A stretch of DNA of 64,000 bases, taken from contig CAIKND010000095.1 of the NCBI GenBank assembly GCA_903828675.1, positions 1 to 64,000 of the forward strand, in the 5' to 3' direction. The translations under genes were made by a program, and so were the position numbers. This DNA is from an uncultured Acidobacteriaceae bacterium (GTDB lineage Bacteria > Acidobacteriota > Terriglobia > Terriglobales > Acidobacteriaceae). The notes beneath the pieces are model-generated. The model had not been told where the DNA came from. It saw only the letters and a list, made by a program, of their open reading frames with translations, and ran no database searches. Shown one piece after another: positions 30,464-39,437 of this stretch; positions within the stretch are counted from its first letter, which is position 1; the number at the start of each line of letters is the position of its first letter.

Positions 30464-30694
30464 ATGACTGATACAACGAAGAAAGCCAAGGCCCCCGCAA
30501 AAACGTCCGCTAAACCCCGCAAGCCGGCAGCAAAGAAGGAAAAAGCCACTCAACCAGCCAAGGCAATGATGCCCTCGCGCGAGGAAATTGAGCAGCTTGC
30601 GCGTGCCTATTGGGCGCAGCGCGGCTACCAGGACGGCTACGCAGAGCAGGATTGGCTGCGTGCCGAGCAGGAATTGCTCCAAATGGCTTCCTAA
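30464..30694 (+). CDS. DUF2934 protein with Lys/Ala/Pro-rich tail
   Basis: 76 residues; the ATG at 30464 has AGGAG eight bases upstream. Residues 1-34 are almost only Lys, Ala, Pro, Thr and Ser (MTDTTKKAKAPAKTSAKPRK), like a histone H1 tail. Residues 37-76 are a DUF2934 helix pair (EEIEQLARAYWAQRGYQDG, EQDWLRAEQELL). The family is small and of unknown function. The basic tail suggests nucleic-acid contact, which is inference. Confidence 0.85.
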   Translation: MTDTTKKAKAPAKTSAKPRKPAAKKEKATQPAKAMMPSREEIEQLARAYWAQRGYQDGYAEQDWLRAEQELLQMAS

Positions 30695-31267
30695 GAACTC
30701 TCAGAGAATAAGATTTTCAAATCGGAATAACGGTATCCGGTAGTCTGCGGTCAACGATGGATTCAGGACATCCCTGCGGGTGGTTCCTGGTTCCAGGTTT
30801 CGTTGTCAGCATACTGCGCCGGGACTGGTTCCGACACATGAAGACAAGACTGCATAAGCTGCTATGCACGCACCTGCTTCTCGGCGTTCTCGAGCGTTTT
30901 CCGCTTTGGTGTTTACAGTGCAGATTTGAATTTTTGTTATCTCACCCATGAATCACAAAACGATTCATGGATGGGGCACCCAAATTACTGTTCACACTCG
31001 CACAGAAAACGCTCTAGCCGCTTAGCAGGTAGCGCGGCTTTCTGCCCGTGAGCAATCGCGCTCCATGGTCATGACGCAGTACGGCATTTTGGCCACCAGC
31101 CAAGCTGTTGCGTCGCCGGCCGGAGCCGCGGTGCTGGCGCGCGGCTGCAGGACTGTGGATCACAACGACCGTAATCGAGTGAATTGTGGCGTTAACGACC
31201 CGCGCGCGGCGGCGAAGCTGTTCCCGAGCAGGCGTCGTTGTAGGGCCTGCCCGGGGAATTGCGGCTG
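30695..31267. other. Intergenic region with one palindromic element
   Basis: 573 bases between DUF2934 and the 3' end of the GH13 gene. Apart from the element at 30889-31017, no gene or recognisable RNA is seen; an open frame reading through 31065-31805 is the antisense shadow of the GH13 gene. Confidence 0.6.
30889..31017. repeat. Palindromic element, class B complete copy (core 30940-30978)
   Basis: The 129-bp element is bounded by CTCGAGCGTTTTC and GAAAACGCTCTAG, inverted repeats matching at 12 of 13 positions. The core is TCTCAC + CCATGAATC + ACAAAA + GATTCATGG + ATGGGGCA, so relative to the copies at 19654 and 28702 a T-A pair in the stem is changed to A-T on both arms. Confidence 0.87.
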
Positions 31268-33085
31268 CTACTTGACCTCTCCGATAAAGACCTCGAACGG
31301 GCCAAGCTCGATCGAGGTGAGCGAAGCCGGCTCAGCCGCGCCCGGTGACTTGAGGAGAGTCTTGAGCTTGCCGGTTGATCCGGGAACTGCGAGGCTGACC
31401 GTCTGCGGATCGGCGGTGAAATTCGCGGCCACCACCACTGTCGGAGCGCCCGGTGCTTTGCGCAACCAGCTCAGCACCTTGGAGTTATCCGTATCCAGCA
31501 TCACGTTATCGCCATGCGCAAATGCCAGATTCGTCTTCTTGAGGTGGATGAGGCTTTTGTACCAGGCAAACAGCGAGGCGGAGTCGCTTTTCTCGGCCTC
31601 AACGTTGACCGTGGTGGCATTCGGCGGAACCGGCAGCCAGGGTGTCCCCCTGGTAAAGCCGGAGTTCGCGGTCGCGTCCCACTGCATGGGCGTGCGCTCA
31701 CCGTCGCGGCCCTTCTCCTTGGGCCAGCCGGTGATGCCGATCGGGTCTTTCACGTCCTCCTTGCGCGTGGGGGGAGTGGTCTTCATCCCGATCTCGTCGC
31801 CATAATAGAAGAGCGCCGCGCCGCGGCTCGCGAACAGCACCGTTGAAAGCACGCGCTGGATGGCTTCGTCGTGGACTCCGTCGCCATAGCGCAGGTCGAT
31901 CCGGGGGTTGTCGTGATTGTCAAACAGCAGCAGGGGCACATGCCCGCCGATCTGTGTCTCTACATCGGTCAGCTTTGAGCGAAAGGCGGCTATGTCCATC
32001 TTGTTGATCATGGCCACCTGCGTATCCATGGGAAGGTGGAACTCAGGCTTGCCTTTCGGCCCGTACATTTTGGCCAACTCGCCGATGTTGGGCAGGTAGG
32101 TTTCCCCGATCACCACCCGGGTACCGGGGTATGCGCCGGTGCTGAATTTGTCGACCGCCGCCCGCATCTCCTGCATCACGGGGTGAACGCCAGGCTGGTT
32201 ATTGGTCTTGGTGTCGTCCAGTTGCGGGTCACCGTAGGCATTGATGACCGGATTGCCGTCCTTGTCTTTGACGATGCCTTCGTCGGTCATGGCCGGGTCT
32301 TCGTAGAGCGTTGTAATCGCGTCAAACCGGAATCCGCCGACACCGCGCTTGAGCCAGAAGGCCATGATGTCCTTGAAGGCCTCATGTACCTTGGGGTTAT
32401 TCCAGTTCAGGTCTGGCTGCTGGATATAGAACTTGTGGTAGTAGTACTGGCGTGTGGTCTCGTCCCACTCCCAGGCCGAATGGCCAAAGTAGGACTGCCA
32501 GTTGTTGGGCGGGACGCCTTTGTCTGTGGCAGTTTGGCCCTTGCCGTCGCGCCAAACGTACCAGTCCCGGTACGCGTTGCTGCGTGAGGAGCGCGACTGC
32601 TGGAACCACTCGTGCTTGTCAGAGGAGTGGTTCATGACCATGTCCATCAGCACGCGGATATGGCGCTTGCCGGCCTCGGCGACAAGGCGGTCAAAATCCG
32701 CCAGAGTTCCGTACTGTGGGTCGATTTTCTTGTAATCGGAGATGTCGTAGCCGAAATCCACCAGCGGCGAGGGGAAGCAGGGGGTGAGCCAGATGGCGTC
32801 GACGCCCAGTTCCTTGAGGTAGTCCAGGCGCGCGGTGATGCCGTTCAGGTCGCCGATGCCGTCGCCGTTCGAGTCCTGAAAGCTGCGCGGATAGATCTCG
32901 TAGATGACGGCGTTCTTCCACCACTCGCGTGCGCTGGCCGGGGCGGCGGCTTGAAGTTTCGCCTGAGGCTTGTTTTCCGGCTTGGCGGGCGCGGATTGCC
33001 CAGCGGCTGCCAGTGTTCCTGCTCCCAGCAAAATGGCAAGGGCGCAGCTCTCGATCATTCTTGCGAGGGAATTCGTTGGGTGCAT
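31268..33085 (-). CDS. Exported GH13 alpha-glucosidase (oligo-1,6-glucosidase type)
   Basis: 605 residues from the ATG at 33085 (GAGGAGA site); the frame extends further upstream without a ribosome binding site. A signal peptide (about 1-29) precedes a linker and a full alpha-amylase-family barrel. The four conserved regions are DMVMNHSS, GGFRFDAIT (nucleophile D255), VIGETYLPN (acid/base E328) and LLFDNHDNPR (D392). The QDSNGDGIGDLNGI loop and C-terminal beta domain are typical of the oligo-1,6-glucosidase/trehalulose synthase subgroup. It likely hydrolyses alpha-glucosides in the periplasm. It is divergent from the secreted protein at 33299. Confidence 0.92.
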   Translation of the reverse strand: MHPTNSLARMIESCALAILLGAGTLAAAGQSAPAKPENKPQAKLQAAAPASAREWWKNAVIYEIYPRSFQDSNGDGIGDLNGITARLDYLKELGVDAIWLTPCFPSPLVDFGYDISDYKKIDPQYGTLADFDRLVAEAGKRHIRVLMDMVMNHSSDKHEWFQQSRSSRSNAYRDWYVWRDGKGQTATDKGVPPNNWQSYFGHSAWEWDETTRQYYYHKFYIQQPDLNWNNPKVHEAFKDIMAFWLKRGVGGFRFDAITTLYEDPAMTDEGIVKDKDGNPVINAYGDPQLDDTKTNNQPGVHPVMQEMRAAVDKFSTGAYPGTRVVIGETYLPNIGELAKMYGPKGKPEFHLPMDTQVAMINKMDIAAFRSKLTDVETQIGGHVPLLLFDNHDNPRIDLRYGDGVHDEAIQRVLSTVLFASRGAALFYYGDEIGMKTTPPTRKEDVKDPIGITGWPKEKGRDGERTPMQWDATANSGFTRGTPWLPVPPNATTVNVEAEKSDSASLFAWYKSLIHLKKTNLAFAHGDNVMLDTDNSKVLSWLRKAPGAPTVVVAANFTADPQTVSLAVPGSTGKLKTLLKSPGAAEPASLTSIELGPFEVFIGEVK

Positions 33086-33298
33086 TGGGGTCTCCTCGGT
33101 CTTCTTCCGCCGCTCGTAGAGCTGGCAGCGGTGTAACTCAGCCAAACTATCACACTGCCATGTGGGTTCAGGCAAGTGGGCAGCAAATCTTCGGCGGGGA
33201 TGAGAAATGACAAGGAGACGCCCGTATTCGTCCGGTAGACTGCGCGTTGTCAGGCTTTCCCCAGAGCATCGCTGACTAAATCCAACAGGAGGAACAAG

Positions 33299-34081
33299 AT
33301 GACCAGACAATCTTTGAGCGTCTTTGCGAGTTTGTTTTTGCTCGCGGTGTCAACTCTGTGCGTAATGCCGTTGAATGCACAGATGGCCGAAGTAAAGGAG
33401 AAGCCGGCGATGTACTCGTATATCGCCAACTGGCAGATTCCGCGGGCGCATTGGGCGGAGATGGAAAAGTCGGCTGCGGGGCGCAACGCGATCCTGGAGA
33501 AGGCGCTGGCCGATGGGACCATTGTGGGCTATGGCGACGATATCAACCTGGTGCACACGGCCGAAGGGGAAACCCACGACAACTGGTGGTCGGCAATGTC
33601 GATAGCCGGGTTGGTGAAGGTGCTGGACAAGTTTTTTGCAGCGGACATTTCCGCCTCTCCGAATGCAGCCAGTCCTACAAAGCATTGGGACAGCATTTAC
33701 GTGAGCCACTATTACAACTGGCGCTCGGGGGCTTTCAAGGACGGTTATGTCCACGTGTCAGCCTATAAGTTGAAGGCGGATGCGCCGGACGATGCGGTGG
33801 AGTCGCTAAGCAAACACATGATTGTGCCGGTGCTGGAGAAGATGCTGGCCGACAGCACCATTCTTGAATACGAGATCGACACAATGGCAATTCACACGGA
33901 GGCGCCCGGCACGTTTTCGATTGTTTATGTAACGCCCACTCCGGAAGGCCTGGATACGGTTCAGGCGGCAATTCGCGGATTAGTGAGTGATCATCCGCTG
34001 TCGGGCCAGGCATTTGGTTCCATGACAGACGACAACGGCCATCGCGACGAGTTATTGAAGGGAAGCGGCGTTTTCAAGTAG
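33299..34081 (+). CDS. Secreted hypothetical protein
   Basis: 260 residues with a signal peptide (about 1-28, ending LNAQ). AGGAGG lies eight bases before the ATG. The mature part contains two similar alpha/beta halves, each beginning with a strand and a long helix: YSYIANWQIPRAHWAEMEKS and VHVSAYKLKADAPDDAVES. This hints at a ferredoxin-like (dimeric alpha-beta barrel) duplication. No catalytic motif or known family is recognised. It is divergent from the GH13 gene with 213 bases between. Confidence 0.75.
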   Translation: MTRQSLSVFASLFLLAVSTLCVMPLNAQMAEVKEKPAMYSYIANWQIPRAHWAEMEKSAAGRNAILEKALADGTIVGYGDDINLVHTAEGETHDNWWSAMSIAGLVKVLDKFFAADISASPNAASPTKHWDSIYVSHYYNWRSGAFKDGYVHVSAYKLKADAPDDAVESLSKHMIVPVLEKMLADSTILEYEIDTMAIHTEAPGTFSIVYVTPTPEGLDTVQAAIRGLVSDHPLSGQAFGSMTDDNGHRDELLKGSGVFK

Positions 34082-34187
34082 TTCCCGGAGGGATATTCTG
34101 ATTCGCGGGCGGCAGGCCTCGAAGCGTGTCGCTCGCGGATGGGATCGGGTCATCGCTATTCATGAGATAGGCGGGATTGGGGGTTCG

Positions 34188-34688
34188 GTGTCGAAGGTTG
34201 CAAGAGGTTGTCTTATGGGGCTGCTAGCGGTTCTGATGCTGGTGGCAGCGATGTTGCCGGCGGCTGCGGGGCAGGCGCAGAAAGCAAGTGGCGCCCATGC
34301 GCAGGGGAAGCTTGCGCGGGCTGCGGACGTCACTTTTGAAAAGGGCTTTCATTCAAAGCTGCCGCCGCATATTTCCACACTGCTGGGCCTTTCCAAGGAA
34401 AAAGAGTGTGCGGTGATGCAGGGTGTGGTGCGGACGGGAGCGATGGTGCAGGGGTTTGACGTCTCAGTTGCGAACAAGAAGGACATTGTCATTTTTGTTG
34501 TGGGCGATACGGCTTCAAACGATCAGGATCTCTATTTGACCTCGCCCGACGGCACGCTGCGGAAAGTGGTTTCAGTGAAGGCGGGCGTGGGCCGCGCGGT
34601 GCGGATTACGGACCAAGAGCGGAAATCGTTCAACAAGGAAAAGCAGTTTTGGATAGATCGGCTGGCTCCGCCGGGGGCAGCGAATTGA
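34188..34688 (+). CDS. Secreted hypothetical protein
   Basis: 166 residues from a GTG at 34188 (GGGGG upstream); an ATG at 34215 is an alternative that would remove the positively charged part of the signal peptide. After the signal peptide (about 1-29) the mature protein has Lys-rich and beta-strand-rich segments (NKKDIVIFVVGDTASNDQD, DLYLTSPDGTLRKVVSVKAG). The strands resemble a small pre-peptidase-like or beta-sandwich domain, but no family is recognised. Confidence 0.65.
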   Translation: MSKVARGCLMGLLAVLMLVAAMLPAAAGQAQKASGAHAQGKLARAADVTFEKGFHSKLPPHISTLLGLSKEKECAVMQGVVRTGAMVQGFDVSVANKKDIVIFVVGDTASNDQDLYLTSPDGTLRKVVSVKAGVGRAVRITDQERKSFNKEKQFWIDRLAPPGAAN

Positions 34689-34783
34689 TGCGTGCCGGTT
34701 GATTGCCTGAGGGCCGCGGGCTAGCACGCAGACCCTTTAATCGCCCCGGCAGCATAGGCTGTCGGGAGATTGCCACCCACTCT

Positions 34784-34882
34784 TGATCCGGCAAGAAAGC
34801 AGTGGCATCTTCATCCCACCCATTTCCGCAAAAATACGCAGGAATGGATGGGGCGCCCGAACAGTATTCAGTTGCCGGATCA
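34784..34882. repeat. Palindromic element, class C copy 1 (core 34814-34855)
   Basis: Bounded by a perfect 11-bp inverted repeat, TGATCCGGCAA and TTGCCGGATCA. The core has inner arms CCATTTCCGC and the near-complement GCAGGAATGG, with the usual TCCCAC and ATGGGGC bases. The flanks match the copy at 38508-38604 (including AGTGGCATCT and CGAACAGTATT). Confidence 0.87.
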
Positions 34883-34918
34883 ATTAGGTGAATGGAGCAA
34901 GAGCGCGATGATTACGGC

Positions 34919-35686
34919 TCATTCCTTGTTGCTTACGAGCGAGAACATGGCTCCTTGCGGGTCCTGGCCCTGGATGATCCAGCCTCCGCCGGGCACCTGA
35001 TTCGGACCGTTCAAGACCTTTCCGCCGCCGGACTCAACACGCCGGATGGCGGCCTTGATTGAGTCGACATTGAAGTAGAAGTTCCAGCATGAGACAGGCA
35101 TTTGCGGCATTTTGTTCATCATTCCGCCGTCGCCCATTTCCTTGTGGTCGCCTTCATCAAAGATGCGATAGACGCCCATGGGCCCCATGTCCATATCGGT
35201 GACCTTGGTCCATCCAAAGAGCTTGTTGTAGAAGTCGAACCCGGCCTCGAGGTCGGTTGTATAGAGCTCGTGCCAGCCGATGGTGCCGGGAGTCGGCGGG
35301 GCGGGCCGCTCCGGCGAGGGCATGGCCGGGTTGGGCGTGAAGACCACAATGGCGGCGCCCTGCGGGTCAGACAAGACGGCGAAACGAAGCATTCCGGGAA
35401 CGTCTGTGGCGGGCTTCCACAATTTGCCGCCGGCTTCGACAATCTTTTCGATGTGAGCATCGACATCATCGACGGCGATGTAGCCTATCCAGCCGGTGTG
35501 TTGGGGCATGTGCAACATTCCGGCGATGCCCGCGCTGCCGAGGTTGAAGGTGGTGTAGGAGGGGCCGTCGGCGCCGGGCATCTCCTGGGTCGTCCAACCC
35601 ACAACGTCAGAGTAAAACTTGCCTGCGGCATTCGTATCGCTGGTCATAAGTTCGTACCAGCCGAACTTTCCTTTGGGTGTAAACAT
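34919..35686 (-). CDS. VOC-family protein with two glyoxalase-like domains
   Basis: 255 residues from the ATG at 35686 (AAGGAGA site). Two vicinal-oxygen-chelate domains are in tandem: residues about 6-115 (FGWYELMTSDTNAAGKFYSD) and 130-250 (GTIGWHELYTTDLEAGFDFY). The start of each domain carries the conserved strand and helix. Metal ligands are not all clear. Such proteins include lyases, dioxygenases and resistance proteins; substrate unknown. A promoter with an overlapping palindrome lies upstream. Confidence 0.9.
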   Translation of the reverse strand: MFTPKGKFGWYELMTSDTNAAGKFYSDVVGWTTQEMPGADGPSYTTFNLGSAGIAGMLHMPQHTGWIGYIAVDDVDAHIEKIVEAGGKLWKPATDVPGMLRFAVLSDPQGAAIVVFTPNPAMPSPERPAPPTPGTIGWHELYTTDLEAGFDFYNKLFGWTKVTDMDMGPMGVYRIFDEGDHKEMGDGGMMNKMPQMPVSCWNFYFNVDSIKAAIRRVESGGGKVLNGPNQVPGGGWIIQGQDPQGAMFSLVSNKE

Positions 35687-35743
35687 AGCGAGTGTTCTCC
35701 TTTTTGGCGGATAGACCAGGGTGTCAGCGTGCAGTCGACTCGT

Positions 35744-35757
35744 AGTTGATATCAACT
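35744..35757. promoter_or_regulatory. Palindromic operator candidate (MarR-like)
   Basis: AGTTGATATCAACT is a perfect 14-bp palindrome overlapping the predicted -10 box of the VOC gene promoter. Its length and TTGATATCAA centre resemble MarR-family operators. No marR gene is seen nearby, so the regulator is unknown. Confidence 0.45.
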
Positions 35758-35775
35758 TAATCAGAGGTATGTCAA
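35746..35775 (-). promoter_or_regulatory. Predicted sigma-70 promoter of the VOC gene
   Basis: On the minus strand TTGACA (35775-35770) is separated by 18 bases from TATCAA (35751-35746). The -35 box is perfect and the -10 matches four of six. It sits about 60 bases before the ATG. Confidence 0.5.
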
Positions 35776-35866
35776 TCCGTTCGCATGTTAATTTTGGCGC
35801 AGCGGATAGGCCGCATTCCCAGGTTCCAATGGCAGGACTGGAGCCCCACTTTTTGCAAAACCTCTT

Positions 35867-37528
35867 CTACTGCGGCTCCACCGGTTGCTGGGCCGGTTTG
35901 CCCTTCATGCGGTCAAAGTCGACGCCGAACTGGAGGTTCTCGCGAGTGCCGCTGATGTGGATGGGAATCTGCATTCCGGCGCCATCCTTTTTGAAGTAGC
36001 GGTCCACAGGCTTGAGGAGCAATCCCTTCCATCCGCCCACCATCTGCGACACCGTGGCGTCAGTTCTGGCCGTACCGGCAAAACTCAGCGCGCCGGCCTC
36101 GACGCCGTATGTACCCTGCAACTCAATCACCGCGCCGGGCACCGAGTACTTGAGCCTCGGCAGCGTAACCACGCCGCCACCCATCTGGAAATCCCCCTCC
36201 ATGGTCGATCGGGTCTCTGATCCGCCATCGCCCTTCGCGTCCTTGGGCCGCCCCTGCCCGCGCAGGCTAAGTTCCCCGATACGCTCCTGAATTTTGGCAC
36301 TGGCGAACCGGGCGTCGTCCAAATTGAAGGTGCCGGCAAGGCGCAGCCTCTCATGGACCGGCGCAGGTCCCGGCGGAATGTGCAACCTGGCTTTGAGGGT
36401 TACCGCTCCGGTGAGTAGCGGCGCGTCCGAGCGGCTGGCAAGGCGTAGAAAATCCTCAATCCGCCCACGGTCTACATTCACCGTGAGGGCAATGTCGTGG
36501 CCAAGACTCTGTGGCCTCCCGGCGGCATCCTTTGCCATGACGCGTACGACCTGACCTTGCGCGGTAAAGTGCGAGTGGCCCAGCGTCGCTTCCACTGGCT
36601 GCAGCCATGTGTCCCCATTGGTCCCGTCGACCAGGGCATGAAACCTGGTGTGGAGCGCAAGCGGCTTATCAAAGGACTTCAGCCGGAAATCCGGCGTATC
36701 CGTCTCCCCATTCGCCACCAGGTTGCGCAGGGTTCCCTCGTAGTGGCCGGTCGAGCTGAGAATTCCAGCGATGCCCTTGAAACCGCCCAGGTCGGCATGA
36801 TCGAAGCTGTAGTCACCCTTGAGCGCACTTTCGCCCGGATCGTCCACCAGCCACGGTCCGAAGCTTCCGGTTGAGTGGATGATCCCGACAGGCCGCGGAT
36901 TGGTTAGCTCGGCGTCGAAGTTCATCATCCCGCCGGAGCCGATTCTCGTCAGCTTGAGGTGCGCAATCGCGAATTGCAGGGGCAGCTTGCCCGGCTTGCT
37001 TGTTTCCAGCGTCAGGTTCGCGTTGCTGCACTCGATACTGTCCACCTGAAAGCGCAGCAGGGCAGCGCCGGTCTTCGGCGGCCCTGGATCTTTGGGCGCC
37101 CCGTGGCCGAAGTGAGAGCGGGGCGGCATGTCCACGCGCAGCCCCTTCAACTCCACCAAGGAAATTCGAATTACCTGGCCGGGTCTGTAGGTGAGCGGCG
37201 TATGAAACCGGAACGCCTCAAGCCGGATCAGCGGTTCATCCGGCGTGGCCGTGCTCGGCACGGTAACCCCCTCCACCTGCGCCGGGGGCCAGATCCGCAG
37301 CCCGTTCCCTTCAACCCACAAGCCGCCCGCAAGCGACAAGTGGAAGCTGTCCAGTTCTACCCGTGCATGAAAGTGCTGATGCAACTGCTCAACGATGGTT
37401 GCGCGCAGCATCGGCTCAGCGCGATGCGCCAGCACCAGCACAACACCGGCCACCGCCATGGCCGCAGCCAGCAATCCGCCGCCAATCCACATCAGCCACC
37501 TGTGCCTGCGCCAGAACCCCGTCTGCAT
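35867..37528 (-). CDS. AsmA-like membrane-anchored protein
   Basis: 553 residues from the ATG at 37528 (GGGGGAGGAG just upstream). One N-terminal transmembrane helix (about 10-32) is followed by a long beta-rich periplasmic region with repeated amphipathic strands (IRISLVELKGLRVDMPPR, FQVDSIECSNANLTLET) and a C-terminal VDRYFKKDGAGMQIPIHISG segment typical of AsmA/DUF748 proteins. Relatives in the bridge-like lipid-transport group help maintain the outer membrane. The zinc-ribbon gene is divergent, 193 bases away. Confidence 0.72.
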   Translation of the reverse strand: MQTGFWRRHRWLMWIGGGLLAAAMAVAGVVLVLAHRAEPMLRATIVEQLHQHFHARVELDSFHLSLAGGLWVEGNGLRIWPPAQVEGVTVPSTATPDEPLIRLEAFRFHTPLTYRPGQVIRISLVELKGLRVDMPPRSHFGHGAPKDPGPPKTGAALLRFQVDSIECSNANLTLETSKPGKLPLQFAIAHLKLTRIGSGGMMNFDAELTNPRPVGIIHSTGSFGPWLVDDPGESALKGDYSFDHADLGGFKGIAGILSSTGHYEGTLRNLVANGETDTPDFRLKSFDKPLALHTRFHALVDGTNGDTWLQPVEATLGHSHFTAQGQVVRVMAKDAAGRPQSLGHDIALTVNVDRGRIEDFLRLASRSDAPLLTGAVTLKARLHIPPGPAPVHERLRLAGTFNLDDARFASAKIQERIGELSLRGQGRPKDAKGDGGSETRSTMEGDFQMGGGVVTLPRLKYSVPGAVIELQGTYGVEAGALSFAGTARTDATVSQMVGGWKGLLLKPVDRYFKKDGAGMQIPIHISGTRENLQFGVDFDRMKGKPAQQPVEPQ

Positions 37529-37721
37529 CTCCTCCCCCTTTGTTTGCCTCCCATTGTCGCAGACGTCTTGCAAGGAAATAAGTCTCGCTTTGCACACGCG
37601 ATTGGTGTTTCGCGGGCGTGGTTCTCGAGGCTTGGGAAGCAACAAATGACACCGGCCGGCAAGCCTTCCGCAGCTCCACCCTATCTGTATGGAAGCCAAA
37701 TGCCGTATCCTCGTGGCACTG

Positions 37722-38507
37722 ATGCAAGAGCAAATTGAGCACATCGTAAAGCTGCAAGCCGTCGATTTGGAACGAGCGCGCCTCACCCAGGAGGCCCGCG
37801 CCCTCCCCACAGAACTCGCCCAGGCTCAATCCGCACTGACAGCGGCGGAGCGCCAGGCCGCTGAAGCCTCCGATGCCCTGACGCGCGAAGAAACCCTGCG
37901 CACCCGCCTGGAACGCGAGATCACGGGCCATCGCCAGAAGGCTGCCCGATTCCGCATTCAGCTCGACTCAGTAAAGACGCCTGAGCAGGCTGAAGCCATC
38001 GAGCACGAGATCACTTTCGCCACCACGGAAGCTGAGCGCCTCGAAAACGAAGAATTCACGAGCCTTGAGCGCACGGAAGCGGGGGAAGCAACCCTGGCCG
38101 CAGCCCGCGCCCAAGTGGAAGTTCTGGCCGGTGCCCTCGAGAAGACTCGAACCCGCGTGGGGCGCCGTCAGAAGGAATTCAACGCTCAGCTCGACACCCT
38201 CAACGCCGAGCGTGAAGTCATTCGCCCGCTCATTGAGCCGCAGTGGCTGGTCCGCTATGACCGCATCTCGACCTCGCGCGGAACCGGCATTGCCCGGGTT
38301 GAGAATCAGCAGTGCATTGGCTGCCGCATAGGGGTACGGCCGCAGATGTGGAACCAGCTCCGCGAGGGTGAACTGCTGACCTGCGATAGTTGCGGCCGCC
38401 TGCTCTATTGGGACCCCGCGATGGCCCCAGTCGCCAAAGCTGAGCCACCCAAGCCTATTCCGGGCGCTGGCCGGGCACCGCGCAAACCCAAGAAGACAGC
38501 AGACTAG
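37722..38507 (+). CDS. Coiled-coil protein with C4-type zinc ribbon (CdsZ/zf-RING_7 family)
   Basis: 261 residues from the ATG at 37722, which matches the usual family start ([14 protein letters not shown]); an ATG at 37689 would add 11 residues. Residues about 1-180 form a long antiparallel coiled coil rich in Ala, Glu and Arg. A zinc ribbon follows with CIGC and CDSC pairs (in [12 protein letters not shown] and [12 protein letters not shown]). Members bind nucleic acid in some chlamydial relatives; the role here is unknown. A Lys/Pro-rich tail ends the protein. The stop is directly abutted by a palindromic element. Confidence 0.88.
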   Translation: MQEQIEHIVKLQAVDLERARLTQEARALPTELAQAQSALTAAERQAAEASDALTREETLRTRLEREITGHRQKAARFRIQLDSVKTPEQAEAIEHEITFATTEAERLENEEFTSLERTEAGEATLAAARAQVEVLAGALEKTRTRVGRRQKEFNAQLDTLNAEREVIRPLIEPQWLVRYDRISTSRGTGIARVENQQCIGCRIGVRPQMWNQLREGELLTCDSCGRLLYWDPAMAPVAKAEPPKPIPGAGRAPRKPKKTAD

Positions 38508-38604
38508 TGATCCGGCAAGAAGACACTGGCATCTCCTTCCCACCCATTCCCGCAAAATACGCGGGAATGGATGGGGCACACGAACAGTATTTCGTTGCCG
38601 GATT
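38508..38604. repeat. Palindromic element, class C copy 2 (core 38538-38578)
   Basis: Begins with TGATCCGGCAA at the base after the upstream gene's stop codon and ends with TTGCCGGATT. The core inner stem is CCATTCCCGC/GCGGGAATGG, longer by one pair than in class A. Class C copies have 30 bases between their left end and the core. Confidence 0.87.
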
Positions 38605-38686
38605 TATAGAGCCACCATTCGCTGCTAACATTTTTCTTTGAGCCGGAGCGCAAGGAGCACAATTCCTTCGCCCTTCAGGAGCCCTT

Positions 38687-39223
38687 GTGCAGCGCATTTG
38701 TGTGGACATGGACGAGGTGATGGCCGATACCCTCGCCGAGCATCTTCGCCGCTACAACCAGACCTTCGACGAAGCCGTTACTCCCAATGACCTGGTGGGC
38801 AAAGGCCTATGGGAAGTCGCGCCCCTTGACCGCCAGCAGCAGCTGCGCGCCTTCCTGGACGCCGAAGATTTCTTCGAGGACCTGGCGCTTATGCCGGATG
38901 CGCAGGAAGTGCTCAAGAGCCTATCGGCACGCTTTGAGATCTTCATCGCCACGCAGGCCATGGTCGTTCCCAACTCTCTGGGCCCCAAATATCGCTGGCT
39001 GCAGCGGCATTTTCCCTTCATCCCGCCCACGCACTACGTCTTCTGCGGGAACAAGTCCATTCTCCGCGCCGACTTCCTTATCGATGACCAGCCGCGCAAT
39101 CTGCTTCAGTTTGAGGGGCAGGGGCTGCTCTATACATCGCCGCAAAACCTCACGGCTACGGGCTTTATTCGCGTGGACAACTGGCAGCAGGCTGCCGAGT
39201 ACTTCGCGACTCAGCCGGCGTAG
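38687..39223 (+). CDS. 5'(3')-deoxyribonucleotidase-like HAD phosphatase
   Basis: 178 residues from a GTG with AGGAG six bases upstream. HAD motif I is DMDEVMAD (nucleophile and acid Asp) at the N-terminus; FEIFIATQAMVVPN covers motif II; K in CGNKSILRADFLIDDQPRN and the DD pair give motifs III and IV. This matches the NT5C family, which dephosphorylates (deoxy)nucleoside monophosphates. A nucleotide-pool role is likely, though other small substrates are possible. Confidence 0.88.
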   Translation: MQRICVDMDEVMADTLAEHLRRYNQTFDEAVTPNDLVGKGLWEVAPLDRQQQLRAFLDAEDFFEDLALMPDAQEVLKSLSARFEIFIATQAMVVPNSLGPKYRWLQRHFPFIPPTHYVFCGNKSILRADFLIDDQPRNLLQFEGQGLLYTSPQNLTATGFIRVDNWQQAAEYFATQPA

Positions 39224-39302
39224 AGGATGTTTACACGAACAAGAGATTTATTTGCGTCCTCGGGGCCGGGCTGTCTGCATTTCACACACAAGCAAGCGGA
39301 TT

Positions 39303-39329
39303 TAAAGCTGGATTAGCCCTGGCCGAAAC
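39303..39329 (+). promoter_or_regulatory. FliA (sigma-28) promoter of the flagellin gene
   Basis: TAAAGCTG, then exactly 11 bases, then GCCGAAAC. The sigma-28 consensus is TAAAGTTT-N11-GCCGATAA, so the -35 matches at TAAAG plus one T and the -10 at GCCGA-A. It is about 110 bases before the proposed flagellin start. Confidence 0.7.
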
Positions 39330-39437
39330 AGGCTATAGATGCAGCCGTAACGCTACCGCGGACCAGTAGAGCAATACGCATAGGGCCTACTTCTCCGATG
39401 ATTGCAGGTGACGCACGCATCTGAAAGCGGGCCCACT

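Noticed and set aside
31065-31805. 246-residue plus-strand frame
   Set aside because: It is antisense to the intact GH13 gene and has no ribosome binding site or family features.
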